A stretch of 64,000 nt of DNA from Pseudomonas synxantha (GCF_900105675.1 NZ_LT629786.1:868001-932000), one strand, 5' to 3'; positions 9,073 to 17,530 are shown, counted from the stretch's first letter. Notes: generated by a model from the sequence alone, not told the origin. Translations and numbers: made by a program.

Positions 9073-9812
9073 TGGATGTCTTGAGCCTGATCGGCATCAC
9101 CATGGCGTTTGTCGCCATCATTGGCGGCAACTACCTGGAAGGCGGCCACCTTGGCGCCTTGGCCAATGGCCCGGCGGCGCTGATCGTGATCGGCGGCACC
9201 GTGGGCGCGGCACTCTTGCAGTCGCCGCTGAGCTCGTTCAAGCGTGCCATGCAGATTCTGGTGTGGATCATTTTCCCGCCACGGGTCGACCTGCCAGGCG
9301 GCATCGACCGCGTGGTCAATTGGAGCCTCACCGCACGCAAGGAAGGCCTGTTGGGCCTGGAAGGCGTGGCCGATGCCGAGCCCGACAACTACGCACGCAA
9401 AGGCCTGCAATTGCTGGTGGACGGCGCTGAGCCGGAAGCGATCCGCAGTATTCTCGAGGTGGATTTCTACACTCAGGAAAGCCGTGATATCAACGCCGCC
9501 AAAGTCTTTGAAAGCATGGGCGGCTACGCGCCGACCATCGGTATCATCGGTGCGGTAATGGGGCTGATCCACGTGATGGGCAACCTGGCCGACCCCTCGC
9601 AGCTGGGCAGCGGCATCGCCGTGGCGTTTGTCGCCACCATCTACGGCGTGGCCAGTGCCAACCTGGTGCTGCTGCCGGTGGCCAGCAAGCTCAAGTCGAT
9701 TGCCACGCGCCAGTCGCGTTATCGCGAGATGCTGCTTGAAGGCATCCTGTCGATTGCCGAGGGCGAGAACCCGCGCTCCATCGAATTGAAGCTCCAGGGC
9801 TTCATGGATTGA
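9072..9812 (+). CDS. motC: Flagellar motor stator protein MotC (MotA/PomA family)
   Basis: MotC is the ion-channel stator subunit of the second flagellar motor pair in Pseudomonas, which uses MotAB and MotCD. The 246-residue protein has two N-terminal membrane helices, a cytoplasmic loop of about 100 residues, and two more helices around residues 150-205 (ESMGGYAPTIGIIGAVMGL and onward), the MotA/ExbB layout. It is joined to cheB by a TGATG overlap and followed 16 bases later by motD. MotCD is known in P. aeruginosa to matter for swarming; that role here is inferred from homology and position. Confidence 0.93.
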   Translation: MDVLSLIGITMAFVAIIGGNYLEGGHLGALANGPAALIVIGGTVGAALLQSPLSSFKRAMQILVWIIFPPRVDLPGGIDRVVNWSLTARKEGLLGLEGVADAEPDNYARKGLQLLVDGAEPEAIRSILEVDFYTQESRDINAAKVFESMGGYAPTIGIIGAVMGLIHVMGNLADPSQLGSGIAVAFVATIYGVASANLVLLPVASKLKSIATRQSRYREMLLEGILSIAEGENPRSIELKLQGFMD

Positions 9813-9828
9813 TGGGAAGGAGCTGCCT

Positions 9829-10716
9829 GTGAGCCGTCGCCGCCGCGAGCCCGAGGAACACGTCAACCATGAACGCTGGCTGGTGTCCTACGCGGACTTC
9901 ATCACCTTGCTGTTCGCGTTTTTCGTGGTGATGTACTCCATCTCGTCGGTCAACGAAGGCAAATACAAAATCATTTCCCAGGCGCTGGTGGGCGTGTTCA
10001 ACGATACCGAACGTGCCCTCAAGCCGATTCCCATTGGCGACGAGCGGCCCAAGACCGTGACCCCGGCCAAGCCGCTGGTCAACGACAGCGATGAAACCGC
10101 TGCCGGCGTGGGTGGCACCAGCGACCCGCTGAAAAGCATCGCCGATGATATCAGCGCCGCGTTTGGCGACTTGATCAGCTCCAACCAGATGACCGTGCGC
10201 GGCAACGAGCTGTGGGTGGAGATCGAGCTGAACTCCAGCCTGTTGTTCGCCAGCGCCGATGCCATGCCCAGCGACCAGGCGTTCACCATCATCGACAAGG
10301 TGGCGTCGATTCTCAAACCATTTGAAAACCCGATTCACGTTGAAGGCTTCACCGACAATTTTCCCATCAGCACCGCGCAGTACCCGACCAACTGGGAACT
10401 GTCATCGGCCCGCGCCGCCAGTATCGTGCGCATGTTGGCGATGCAGGGTGTGAACCCCCAGCGCCTGGCATCGGTGGGCTATGGTGAATTCCAGCCGGTG
10501 GCCAATAACGCCACGGTGGAAGGCCGTGCACGCAATCGCCGGGTAGTGCTGGTGGTGTCGCGCAACCTGGATGTACGCCGCAGCCTGACCGGCACCGGCA
10601 CCGCCAATGCAACCCCGGATGCGGCGTTGAAGCGTGCTGGCACACAAACTGCACCGCCCGTAGTCAAGTCGCCGGTCAGATCGAGTAACGTCAATTCTCC
10701 GTCACCGGCTCAATAA
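9829..10716 (+). CDS. motD: Flagellar motor stator protein MotD (MotB family)
   Basis: MotD is the peptidoglycan-binding partner of MotC. The 295-residue protein starts at GTG (MSRRRREPEE) behind GGAAGGAG, has one N-terminal membrane helix with the ion-binding Asp in SYADFITLLFAFFVV, a plug/linker, and a C-terminal OmpA-like domain (GFTDNFPIS, NWELSSARAASI, NRRVVLVV). The last 60 residues are low-complexity and Ser/Thr/Pro rich. Together with motC it lies inside the chemotaxis operon as in P. aeruginosa. Confidence 0.93.
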   Translation: MSRRRREPEEHVNHERWLVSYADFITLLFAFFVVMYSISSVNEGKYKIISQALVGVFNDTERALKPIPIGDERPKTVTPAKPLVNDSDETAAGVGGTSDPLKSIADDISAAFGDLISSNQMTVRGNELWVEIELNSSLLFASADAMPSDQAFTIIDKVASILKPFENPIHVEGFTDNFPISTAQYPTNWELSSARAASIVRMLAMQGVNPQRLASVGYGEFQPVANNATVEGRARNRRVVLVVSRNLDVRRSLTGTGTANATPDAALKRAGTQTAPPVVKSPVRSSNVNSPSPAQ

Positions 10717-10767
10717 CCTTATGCAATGTCTCGGTCGCGCCTATGCCCACCGGGAGGAACCAACCGA

Positions 10768-11556
10768 ATGAGAGTCTGGGCAGTTGCCAATCAAAAGGGT
10801 GGGGTCGGCAAGACCACCACTTCCATCGCCTTAGCCGGCTTGCTGGCCGAGGCGGGCAAGCGTGTGGTCGTGGTCGACCTGGACCCCCACGGTTCCATGA
10901 CCAGCTATTTCGGCTATGACCCGGATGCGCTGGAACACAGCTGCTATGACCTGTTCCTGCACAAGGGCAGCGTGGCGGCGGATTTGCCTGGACAACTGTT
11001 GCTGCCCACCAGCAACGACAACATTTCGCTGTTGCCGTCGAGCACCGCGCTGGCCACCCTCGAGCGCCAGTCGCCGGGGCAAAGTGGCCTGGGCCTGGTG
11101 ATCGCCAAGACCCTGGCGCAGCTGTGGCAGGAGTTCGACTACGCGATCATCGACAGCCCACCGTTGCTTGGTGTGCTGATGGTCAATGCCTTGGCGGCCA
11201 GCCAGCAACTGGTGATTCCGGTGCAGACCGAACACCTGGCGGTCAAGGGCCTGGAACGCATGGTGAGCACCCTGGCGATGATCAACCGCTCGCGCAAGCA
11301 GGCGCTGCCATTCAGCATTGTGCCCACGTTGTTCGACCGTCGTACCCAGGCGTCCCTCGGCACCCTGCGGGTATTGCGCGACGCCTATCCGGATACCATC
11401 TGGAATGGCTACATTCCGGTGGATACACGCCTGCGTGACGCCAGCCGCGCTGGGCTCACGCCATCGCAGTTCGACGGCAAGAGCCGTGGCGTGCTGGCGT
11501 ACCGTGCGTTGCTCAAGCATCTGCTGTCGCAGCAGCTTGTGGCGCAGGTGGCGTGA
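10768..11556 (+). CDS. parC: ParA-like ATPase ParC, polar localisation of chemotaxis arrays
   Basis: A 262-residue ParA-family ATPase with the deviant Walker A motif NQKGGVGKTT next to the N-terminus, DLDPHG switch I, and IDSPP Walker B. In Vibrio and Pseudomonas the homologue inside the chemotaxis operon (ParC; PA1462 in P. aeruginosa) directs chemosensory arrays to the cell pole together with ParP. It is not a chromosome-partition ParA: no parB or parS lies nearby. The ATG at 10768 with GGGAGG upstream is preferred to an earlier in-frame ATG. It overlaps parP by one base (TGATG), consistent with coupled translation. Confidence 0.9.
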   Translation: MRVWAVANQKGGVGKTTTSIALAGLLAEAGKRVVVVDLDPHGSMTSYFGYDPDALEHSCYDLFLHKGSVAADLPGQLLLPTSNDNISLLPSSTALATLERQSPGQSGLGLVIAKTLAQLWQEFDYAIIDSPPLLGVLMVNALAASQQLVIPVQTEHLAVKGLERMVSTLAMINRSRKQALPFSIVPTLFDRRTQASLGTLRVLRDAYPDTIWNGYIPVDTRLRDASRAGLTPSQFDGKSRGVLAYRALLKHLLSQQLVAQVA

Positions 11557-12344
11557 TGAACCGACCCGTCGACCTCAAGACCCGGCCGCAACTGGCACTG
11601 CAATCCTACCTGGATGCCTTGCTGCAGGACGCGACCGAGGAAGAGCTGCCGGAACCGATCCTGGTGCTGGAGCCTGCTGTCGAACCCCCCGGCACGCTGG
11701 ATGAGTTCCAGCTGGCGGTGCTCGAGGAGCAGGCACGCGATGCACTTGCCGAGGCTGCGCCTGTGGTGCCGGTCACGCCAGACCCGGTCGCGCCCGTGGT
11801 AGTCGAGCCATTGGTTGAAGTGCACTTGCCGCCGAGCATCACGCCGCCGCCAGTGTCCGGCGATGGCCGCCCTTCATGGGCTGCCGAGCCGTTCGAGTGC
11901 CTGCTGTTCGACGTCGCCGGGCTGACCCTGGCGGTGCCGCTGGTGTGCCTGGGCTCGATCTATTCGTTGGAAGGCCACGAGCTGACGCCGCTGTTTGGCC
12001 AGCCGGAGTGGTTCCTCGGCATCCTGCCCAGCCAGGCCGGCAACCTCAAGGTGCTGGATACCGCGCGCTGGGTCATGCCCGACCGCTACCGCGACGACTT
12101 CCGCCAGGGTTTGCAATACGTGATCTCGGTGCAGGGCTACGAGTGGGGGCTGGCAGTGCATCAAGTCAGCCGCTCGTTGCGCCTGGACCCGAATGAAATC
12201 AAATGGCGCAGCCATCGCGGCCAGCGTCCATGGTTGGCGGGCACCGTGATCGAACACATGTGCGCCTTGCTGGATGTCGCCGAACTGGCCGAGTTGATCG
12301 CCAGCGGGGCGGTCAAGGCGATGCCGCAGAACAAACGCAGTTGA
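11556..12344 (+). CDS. parP: CheW-domain array adaptor ParP
   Basis: A 262-residue protein with an N-terminal, probably disordered, Pro/Val/Glu-rich half (about 1-105) and a C-terminal CheW-like domain (CLLFDVAGLTLAVPLVCLGS; then VISVQGYEWGLAVHQV). In Vibrio, ParP binds ParC and CheA and holds CheA in the polar array. The same gene position (PA1463) occurs in P. aeruginosa. A GTG three bases upstream is an alternative start, but the ATG in the TGATG overlap with parC is the natural choice. It is distinct from the canonical cheW 80 bases downstream. Confidence 0.85.
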   Translation: MNRPVDLKTRPQLALQSYLDALLQDATEEELPEPILVLEPAVEPPGTLDEFQLAVLEEQARDALAEAAPVVPVTPDPVAPVVVEPLVEVHLPPSITPPPVSGDGRPSWAAEPFECLLFDVAGLTLAVPLVCLGSIYSLEGHELTPLFGQPEWFLGILPSQAGNLKVLDTARWVMPDRYRDDFRQGLQYVISVQGYEWGLAVHQVSRSLRLDPNEIKWRSHRGQRPWLAGTVIEHMCALLDVAELAELIASGAVKAMPQNKRS

Positions 12345-12424
12345 TTGAACAATAAGGTCCGTGCGCGAGTGCGGTCAGAGCAGCCTATACGCCGTGTCGA
12401 ACGGCACTTGAAGGGGTCAGAGAG

Positions 12425-12907
12425 ATGAACAAGTCAGCGTCCGCACAAGGTTTGGATGATCCGATCCTGCAATGGGTTACCTTCAAACTGGATAACGAAA
12501 CCTACGGCATCAACGTCATGCGTGTGCAGGAAGTGTTGCGCTATACCGAAATCGCGCCAGTGCCGGGTGCGCCAAGCTACGTGCTGGGCATCATCAACCT
12601 GCGCGGCAACGTGGTAACCGTGATCGACACCCGCCAGCGCTTCGGCCTGGACACGGTCGAAGTCAGCGACAACACGCGCATCGTGATCATCGAAGCCGAC
12701 AAGCAGGTGGTCGGGATCATGGTCGACAGCGTGGCCGAAGTGGTCTACCTGCGCCAATCGGAAGTGGAAACCGCGCCGAACGTCGGTAACGAAGAATCGG
12801 CCAAGTTCATCCAGGGCGTGTGCAACAAGAACAACGAGCTGTTGATTCTGGTTGAGCTGGACAAGATGATGAGCGAAGAAGAATGGTCGGAACTGGAGAG
12901 CATCTGA
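12425..12907 (+). CDS. cheW: Chemotaxis coupling protein CheW
   Basis: CheW connects chemoreceptors to CheA in the array. The 160-residue protein is one CheW domain; characteristic stretches are TFKLDNETYGINVMRVQEV, GIINLRGNVVTVIDTR and VGIMVDSVAEV. It begins with ATG behind a GAGAG-type site, 80 bases after parP, and ends directly before the DUF2802 gene. This is the main CheW paralogue of the cluster; ParP and CheV are two further CheW-domain proteins in the window. Confidence 0.95.
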   Translation: MNKSASAQGLDDPILQWVTFKLDNETYGINVMRVQEVLRYTEIAPVPGAPSYVLGIINLRGNVVTVIDTRQRFGLDTVEVSDNTRIVIIEADKQVVGIMVDSVAEVVYLRQSEVETAPNVGNEESAKFIQGVCNKNNELLILVELDKMMSEEEWSELESI

Positions 12908-13300
12908 TTGTTCCTTGAGGCAGCGGTGATTGTCCTGGCCCTGTTGTGGGCCGGGACCTTGGCGTTTGTGCTGCGCTATGTACGCCAGCAACGGGAGTTG
13001 GCCCTGCAACAGGCCGAACGCGATGCGGTGCGCGACCGGCGCATCCTGGAGCTGGTCAAGCGCGTCGACCACTTCCAGCAAAGTGCCGTGCGGGTTGGGG
13101 ATGAAGTGCATGAACTGCGCGCGATTCTTGCGCCATTGCCGGATAAGTTGGTGCAGTTGGAGCAGCGCGATCCTTCGAACCTGTCGTTTGCCCAGGCCGC
13201 CAAGCTGGTGGGCATGGGCGCAACCGTGGATGAGCTGACGCAGTCCTGCGGGTTGACCCAGGCTGAGGCGCAGTTGATGAGTAAGTTGCACAAGAACTGA
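12908..13300 (+). CDS. DUF2802 membrane-anchored protein of the chemotaxis operon
   Basis: A 130-residue protein with one N-terminal membrane helix (FLEAAVIVLALLWAGTLAFVL), a charged helical segment, and a C-terminal DUF2802 part (AQAAKLVGMGATVDEL and a helix-turn-helix-like tail). The TTG start at 12908 abuts the cheW stop and has GGAG nine bases upstream. A homologue closes the chemotaxis operon in P. aeruginosa (PA1465). The molecular function is unknown; conserved position after cheW suggests an accessory role in motility or in placing the array. Confidence 0.85.
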   Translation: MFLEAAVIVLALLWAGTLAFVLRYVRQQRELALQQAERDAVRDRRILELVKRVDHFQQSAVRVGDEVHELRAILAPLPDKLVQLEQRDPSNLSFAQAAKLVGMGATVDELTQSCGLTQAEAQLMSKLHKN

Positions 13301-13375
13301 TGGGGGCTGGGCTTGCTTGCCCCGATAGCGGCCTGGCAGCCGACCTCTATCTACCTGACACCCCGCAGTCCAAAT

Positions 13376-13713
13376 GTGGGAGCTGGCTTGCCTGCGATGG
13401 CGGCCTGATAGCCGCCGCTGTTATACCGAGTACATATCTGCGGTAACGGCCACTTAGGGTTCCGCTCTGACAGCGGGTCACTTTTGGAAGGACCCAAAAG
13501 TAACCAAAAGGTCCTCGCCCCACCACTCGGCACCTCGCCTAGGCTCGGTGTGCCCGTAATCCGCCAGCGTGGTTTAACGGGGCGCCTGAAATCAAAAAGC
13601 AGATCAAGAGCAAGATCAAGAGCGGCTCGCTTCGCATCGTGGTTACCTTTGGGCGGCACCTTCGACATCTTTGTCGATTGAACCGCCGCCATCGCAGGCA
13701 AGCCGGCTCCCAC
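13376..13713. repeat. REP pair (REPIN-like) split by a longer repeat
   Basis: Two inverted REP arms lie at 13376-13398 (GTGGGAGCTGGCTTGCCTGC and following GAT) and 13691-13713; they are reverse complements with a single mismatch. A normal REPIN has a loop of some tens of bases; here about 290 bases lie between the arms, mostly the dispersed repeat at 13428-13600. A degenerate REP-like stretch also occurs at about 13305-13330. No gene is supported in 13301-13816. Confidence 0.75.
13428..13600 (+). repeat. Dispersed intergenic repeat, copy A
   Basis: Starts GAGTACATATC, continues through a GGTCACTTTTG / CAAAAGTAACC region and a CCCCACCACTCGGCACC core, and ends GTGGTTTAACGGGGCGCC. The same ordered blocks recur at 45205-45480 and, inverted, at 45690-45960. 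Copy A is the short version: GTAATCCG runs straight into CCAGCGTGG, whereas the other two copies carry palindromic inserts at this point. Short open frames across it (for example 13484-13681) are not convincing genes. The rest of 13601-13816 shows only GATCAAGAGC short repeats and the REP arm. Confidence 0.8.
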
Positions 13714-13816
13714 TTTTTGATCTGTGTACTTTAATCAATTTTCTCCAGCCACAGACTTTTCCTGTTCCCCAAGGGTCAACATCCTTCAAGCACCCTGACC
13801 CAGGAGATACCCCCAA

Positions 13817-14737
13817 ATGACCACCCCCAAAGCCCTGTTGATCCTCCATGGCAAACAAGCCCTGAACGAGGACGTGCGTGCCGCCGTGCTGGCCCGACGT
13901 GAGCAGGGTTGGGAACTGGCGGTGCGAGTGACCTGGGAGGGCGGGGATGCCCAGCGCCTGGTCAACGAAGCATTGGATGGCGGGTATACCCATATCATCG
14001 CCGGTGGCGGCGACGGCACCCTGCGCGATGTGGCCGAGGCCATGGCGTTGGCCAAGACCGATGCCAGCCTGGTGCTGATGCCCCTGGGCACCGCCAATGA
14101 CTTCGCCAAGGCCGCCGGCGTGCCGTTGGAACCGGCTGGCGCCCTGGCGTTGCTGGACGTTCAACCCAGGGCTATCGATCTTGGCCAGGTGGGCGGGCAG
14201 ATCTTCCTGAACATGGCCACCGGCGGTTTCGGCAGCCAGGTCACGGCCAACACTTCCGAAGACCTGAAGAAAGTCCTCGGCGGCGCCGCCTACCTGTTCA
14301 CCGGTTTATCGCGCTTCAGTGAATTGAAGGCCGCGTACGGGGAGCTGGAAGGCCCGGATTTCCACTGGAAGGGTGAGCTGCTCGCGCTGGGTATCGGCAA
14401 CGGTCGCCAGGCTGGTGGCGGGCATGTTCTGTGCCCCGGCGCATTGGCCGATGATGGATTGCTCGACGTCAGCATCCTGCCGGCCCCCCAGGAGGTGGTC
14501 GGCACCCTGCGTGAATTGATGAACAATGGCTGGGGCCTGGATACCATGTTCGTTCGCGCACGCCTGCCATGGGTCAATATCAAGGTCGCGCAAGGCCTGT
14601 ACATCAACCTCGATGGGGAGCCGCTGGAAGACGATGACCTGCATTTCGAGGTATTGCCCAAGGCCCTGCGCGTGCACCTGCCGCTGGGGTCGCCGTTAGT
14701 CGTCCAGGCTGATGATCTGCTCGCGCACGGCGAATAG
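13817..14737 (+). CDS. yegS: YegS-type lipid kinase (diacylglycerol kinase family)
   Basis: A 306-residue ATP-dependent lipid kinase of the DAGK catalytic family. The nucleotide-binding loop GGGDGTLRDVAEA (near residue 57) and the MPLGTANDFAKA segment are diagnostic, and LYINLDGEPLE near the C-terminus is the conserved end motif. E. coli YegS phosphorylates phosphatidylglycerol in vitro; the physiological substrate here is unknown. It starts with ATG behind AGGAG and converges on the next gene: its last 42 bases overlap the end of the minus-strand response regulator. Confidence 0.9.
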   Translation: MTTPKALLILHGKQALNEDVRAAVLARREQGWELAVRVTWEGGDAQRLVNEALDGGYTHIIAGGGDGTLRDVAEAMALAKTDASLVLMPLGTANDFAKAAGVPLEPAGALALLDVQPRAIDLGQVGGQIFLNMATGGFGSQVTANTSEDLKKVLGGAAYLFTGLSRFSELKAAYGELEGPDFHWKGELLALGIGNGRQAGGGHVLCPGALADDGLLDVSILPAPQEVVGTLRELMNNGWGLDTMFVRARLPWVNIKVAQGLYINLDGEPLEDDDLHFEVLPKALRVHLPLGSPLVVQADDLLAHGE

Positions 14738-15355
14738 CACCAGGCCCGCCACGTCGAAAATCTGCAGGCGCTTCATGATCTGCGAGCGATGGGCTTCCAC
14801 GGTCTTGATGCTCAGGCCCAGGCCGTGGGCGATTTCCCGGGTGGACTTGCCGCGTACGATCAACCGCAGGATTTCCAACTGCCGCGCCGTCAGGTTGTGG
14901 CTGTGGGTGACGGGAGCGCTCGGGCCATGGCTGCGGATCAGCGCCTGGTTGATCACCGTGTGGGCAATGGCGGGGCTCAGGTAGCGTTCGTTGTTACGCA
15001 GGGCCAGCAGGGCGTGCTCCAGCTCGTTGGCGGTGGTGTCCTTGAGCAGGTAGCCGTGGGCGCCAGCCTCCAGCGCACGCATGATCAGCTCGGGATCGGT
15101 GTGCATCGACAGGATCAGCACCTTGCACGTGGGGTAGGCGCTTTTGAGTTGCTGCAAGGCATCCAGGCCGCCGGTGTGTTTCATTGACAGGTCGAGCAAC
15201 ACGATGTCCGGCTGCAGGGCACTGAATTGCTCCAGCAATTGCGCACCATCACTGGCCTCGCCGGTTACGCTGTAGCCGGGGAGATCCTGGATCAGTGCAC
15301 GCACGCCGGCGCGAATCAGCGCGTGGTCATCGACCAGGAGTAAGGTGCAGGTCAC
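14696..15355 (-). CDS. LuxR/NarL-family response regulator
   Basis: A 219-residue two-component regulator with an N-terminal receiver (acidic DD at 9-10, phospho-Asp55 in LLDLSMKHTGG, Lys in LLKDTT) and a C-terminal LuxR-type helix-turn-helix (LTARQLEILRLIVRGKS, SIKTVEAHRSQIMKRL). Its start overlaps the stop of the upstream sensor kinase gene by four bases, so the two are one operon. The regulon is not apparent from the sequence. The 3' end overlaps yegS tail to tail. Confidence 0.92.
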   Translation of the reverse strand: MTCTLLLVDDHALIRAGVRALIQDLPGYSVTGEASDGAQLLEQFSALQPDIVLLDLSMKHTGGLDALQQLKSAYPTCKVLILSMHTDPELIMRALEAGAHGYLLKDTTANELEHALLALRNNERYLSPAIAHTVINQALIRSHGPSAPVTHSHNLTARQLEILRLIVRGKSTREIAHGLGLSIKTVEAHRSQIMKRLQIFDVAGLVLFAVREQIISLDD

Positions 15356-16341
15356 TCGAGAACCTTAGGGGGGCTGGCCCGTTTGAGGGCGCGGGGCGCC
15401 CAGGGGAAAAGTGCGTTGATGCGTGTGCCTTTGCCTGGCTGGCTGCTGACGGTCAGGGTGCCCCCCAGCTGATCGGCTCGCTCCGTCATGCCGGCCATGC
15501 CCCGTTGGCCTTCCCGGCCGGGGTCGGCGGCAGGCGAGAAACCCAGGCCGTCATCGCAGATCACCAGTGACAGGCCTTCGGGCAGGCGTTGCAGGCGCAC
15601 CAGCAGATTGTGCGCCTGGGCATGGCGAAGCATGTTGGTGACGGCTTCCTGGGTGATGCGAAAGGCCGCCACGGCCATTTCCTCGGGGATGCCGGTCAGT
15701 CGTTGCTGGCACTCCAGGCTCCAGCATACCTGAGTGTTCTCCAAGGTCTTGAGCAGGTGCGCGCGCAGGCTGGCTTCCAGGCCCAGGCTTGCCAGCTGGC
15801 GAGGGTTGAGGATCGCGGACACGTCGCGCACCTTAGCCAGGGTTTCGTTGAGCGTGTTGCACAGCACCGAGCAATGGTTTTGCAGGTTCTGGGGCAGGCG
15901 ACGTTGCAGCCATTCGCCTTGCAGTTTGGCGGCGGTCAGCAGTTGGCCAATGTCGTCGTGCAGTTCGCGGCTGAGACGGTGGCGTTCGTTTTCCTGGACT
16001 TGCAGCAGGCGGTCGGCCAGTTCCTGGGGCTGGAACTTGATGGCTTTGCGCGAGCACCACTGGTACAGGGCCACCACCACCAGCGTGGCGAAGTTGAGCA
16101 GCAGGATCAATAACGGCAGCGACGTGCCATGCAGGTAGGCCCATAGACTGGCCAGCGTTGCGCACAGGCACAGGGCAAGGACTATGCGAGGTGCATGACT
16201 GCGGGACACGGACCTTGCGATGAGTGACTTGAGACTGGCGTACATAGCAGATGGAGCCAATGAGGGTTCGCTGCGGGAAGACCGGTCACGGCGGTTGACT
16301 GGGCTCTGTTGGGAGTGCGGTGCCGAATCGTGGTTATCCAT
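15352..16341 (-). CDS. NarL-type sensor histidine kinase
   Basis: A 329-residue membrane kinase of the HisKA_3 class, partner of the LuxR-type regulator it overlaps. Two membrane helices lie at about 53-70 and 75-95 with almost no periplasmic loop, so the signal is probably intramembrane or cytoplasmic. The phospho-acceptor is His128 in SRELHDDIGQ, followed by a HATPase domain (ITQEAVTNMLRHAQA, CDDGLGF, GQRGMAGM). The first 50 residues are polar and Ser/Arg rich; a Met at residue 33 is an alternative start since no strong ribosome site precedes the first ATG. Confidence 0.9.
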   Translation of the reverse strand: MDNHDSAPHSQQSPVNRRDRSSRSEPSLAPSAMYASLKSLIARSVSRSHAPRIVLALCLCATLASLWAYLHGTSLPLLILLLNFATLVVVALYQWCSRKAIKFQPQELADRLLQVQENERHRLSRELHDDIGQLLTAAKLQGEWLQRRLPQNLQNHCSVLCNTLNETLAKVRDVSAILNPRQLASLGLEASLRAHLLKTLENTQVCWSLECQQRLTGIPEEMAVAAFRITQEAVTNMLRHAQAHNLLVRLQRLPEGLSLVICDDGLGFSPAADPGREGQRGMAGMTERADQLGGTLTVSSQPGKGTRINALFPWAPRALKRASPPKVLE

Positions 16342-16589
16342 GATGAAGTTGAGTCACTTCGAGCGGGGCATAGTACCACCACTATTACCGTTGGTCGCCT
16401 GGCACTTTCCGTGTTGGATGTATTGGCCACGTCAACGCCCTGAGCAATAGTCCCAGAGTTCAAAGATAGCCAGTTGTATTAATTAGAGTAGTTTGTACAA
16501 CTATTGAATGAAAGGCTAAGTGGGTTTCATCTTTTGAGCAAAAGCGGTCGTTTTCAGATAGCCCGGCTATCAAATACGACCTTTGCGGT

Positions 16590-17039
16590 TCAAGATCCCT
16601 GCTGCAAGCGAGACTGCAGGTCAGGTGCATAATCTTTTTGCGGGATCTGCGAGGTCACCGTTGCAATCAGCGATGTCTGTTCACTGTCATCCAGGCTCAA
16701 CTCGCCGGTACGCATGTCGATCAGCTCCAGCTGCCAGGCCAGCAGCGTCAGGCAGTCATGCAACGCATCCAGTGCCTGGTCATGCAATTGCACGGGGCTC
16801 ACGGCATTGGCGATCAGGTACTGGATATGTCGAGAGAACTCGCTGATCGCCTGCAAGGCCAGGCCGTCGGCTTTTTCAGCCAGTTTAGCCAGGCTTGCCT
16901 TCATGCAGTCGATGGCATCGCTGTCGTTGCGGATCAAATGCAGGTGGTTCAGGCATTCTTCAGACTTGGCCAGCAGCATTTCCGCTTCCAGCAGAAAATC
17001 GGGAAGTGCTGTTTGCCATTCGTTTGCGCTATTCATCAT
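16590..17039 (-). CDS. HPt-like helical protein without the phospho-His motif, upstream of cheV
   Basis: A 149-residue, largely helical acidic protein of unknown function. Residues 9-75 (FLLEAEMLLAKSEECLNHL onward) read like a CheA-type HPt (P1) helical bundle, but the HTLKG-type motif with its histidine is absent; the equivalent segment is CMKASLAKLAEKADGL. The start is the first of two adjacent ATGs at 17039, seven bases after GGAG; an earlier in-frame codon at 17081 lacks support. It is transcribed divergently from cheV. It could be a decoy HPt, a scaffold, or unrelated to phosphorelay; I do not recognise the family. Confidence 0.7.
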   Translation of the reverse strand: MMNSANEWQTALPDFLLEAEMLLAKSEECLNHLHLIRNDSDAIDCMKASLAKLAEKADGLALQAISEFSRHIQYLIANAVSPVQLHDQALDALHDCLTLLAWQLELIDMRTGELSLDDSEQTSLIATVTSQIPQKDYAPDLQSRLQQGS

Positions 17040-17193
17040 GCAAGTCTCCACAACTTTAGGTCGGGTGATGAGATGTCGCACCGGGCGAATAGCTTAAAAC
17101 TAGCGCTGAAATTTGAAGGGAATCTGTAGGTCGCTTCTGATGTTTCGGTAGGACGTTTATTGAAATGCCGACAAAGGCCGTGCATCGTCCTCG

Positions 17194-17219
17194 TTATCCG
17201 GACCGCTTGCACACCTTGA
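17194..17219 (-). promoter_or_regulatory. Weak sigma-28-like promoter toward the HPt-like gene
   Basis: Read on the minus strand: TCAAG, 13 bases, then CCGGATAA, which matches six of eight positions of GCCGATAA. Spacing is one base shorter than the cheV promoter. It lies about 155 bases before the HPt-like start. If real it would put both divergent genes under FliA. Confidence 0.3.
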
Positions 17220-17458
17220 GTAGCCGACAAGTAAGTGCCTGGAAGGCCGGTGGGCCGAGGGCTTGGGATGGCAAACAAAAGCCTGACTCCATTCATGCAA
17301 TGAGAATGGCGTCACATTAATGGCTATTAGATATCGCGAATATCAGGTTAGGCCCGATTGTGCCTAGGGGAATCCCTTATATAGCGGAACCTCGCGTCGA
17401 TTTGGGTGTCGCGCAAGGTCATCTTCCGTGCCTATGCAGGAGTCATTGCAGTAAAGCA

Positions 17459-17477
17459 TGATGTCAGTGTGACATCA
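17459..17477. promoter_or_regulatory. Perfect palindrome upstream of the cheV promoter
   Basis: TGATGTCA-GTG-TGACATCA is a perfect 8-bp inverted repeat with a 3-bp spacer, ending 27 bases before the -35 element of the sigma-28 promoter. It has no T-run and looks like a dimeric regulator site rather than a terminator. It does not match the CRP/Vfr pattern TGTGA-N6-TCACA. The protein that would bind it is unknown. Confidence 0.45.
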
Positions 17478-17504
17478 ATGAATTTAGATGGCATTTTACT
17501 CAGG

Positions 17505-17530
17505 TCAAGGTCTGGCGTTTGCCGCCGATA
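17505..17530 (+). promoter_or_regulatory. Sigma-28 (FliA) promoter of cheV
   Basis: TCAAG at 17505-17509, 14 bases, then GCCGATA at 17524-17530 (followed by A). This matches the Pseudomonas FliA consensus (T[A/C]AAG, about 14 bases, GCCGATAA) in both elements and spacing. It lies about 95 bases before the cheV start and links cheV to FliA, encoded at 3586-4326. Confidence 0.75.

Noticed and set aside
10768..11556. ParA-like gene as a chromosome or plasmid partition locus
   Set aside because: No parB or parS-like sites nearby, and the position between motD and a CheW-domain gene is that of the chemotaxis ParC.
17036..17296. 86-codon minus-strand frame overlapping the start of the HPt-like gene
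   Set aside because: No ribosome site, no recognisable features, and it lies in a promoter region.
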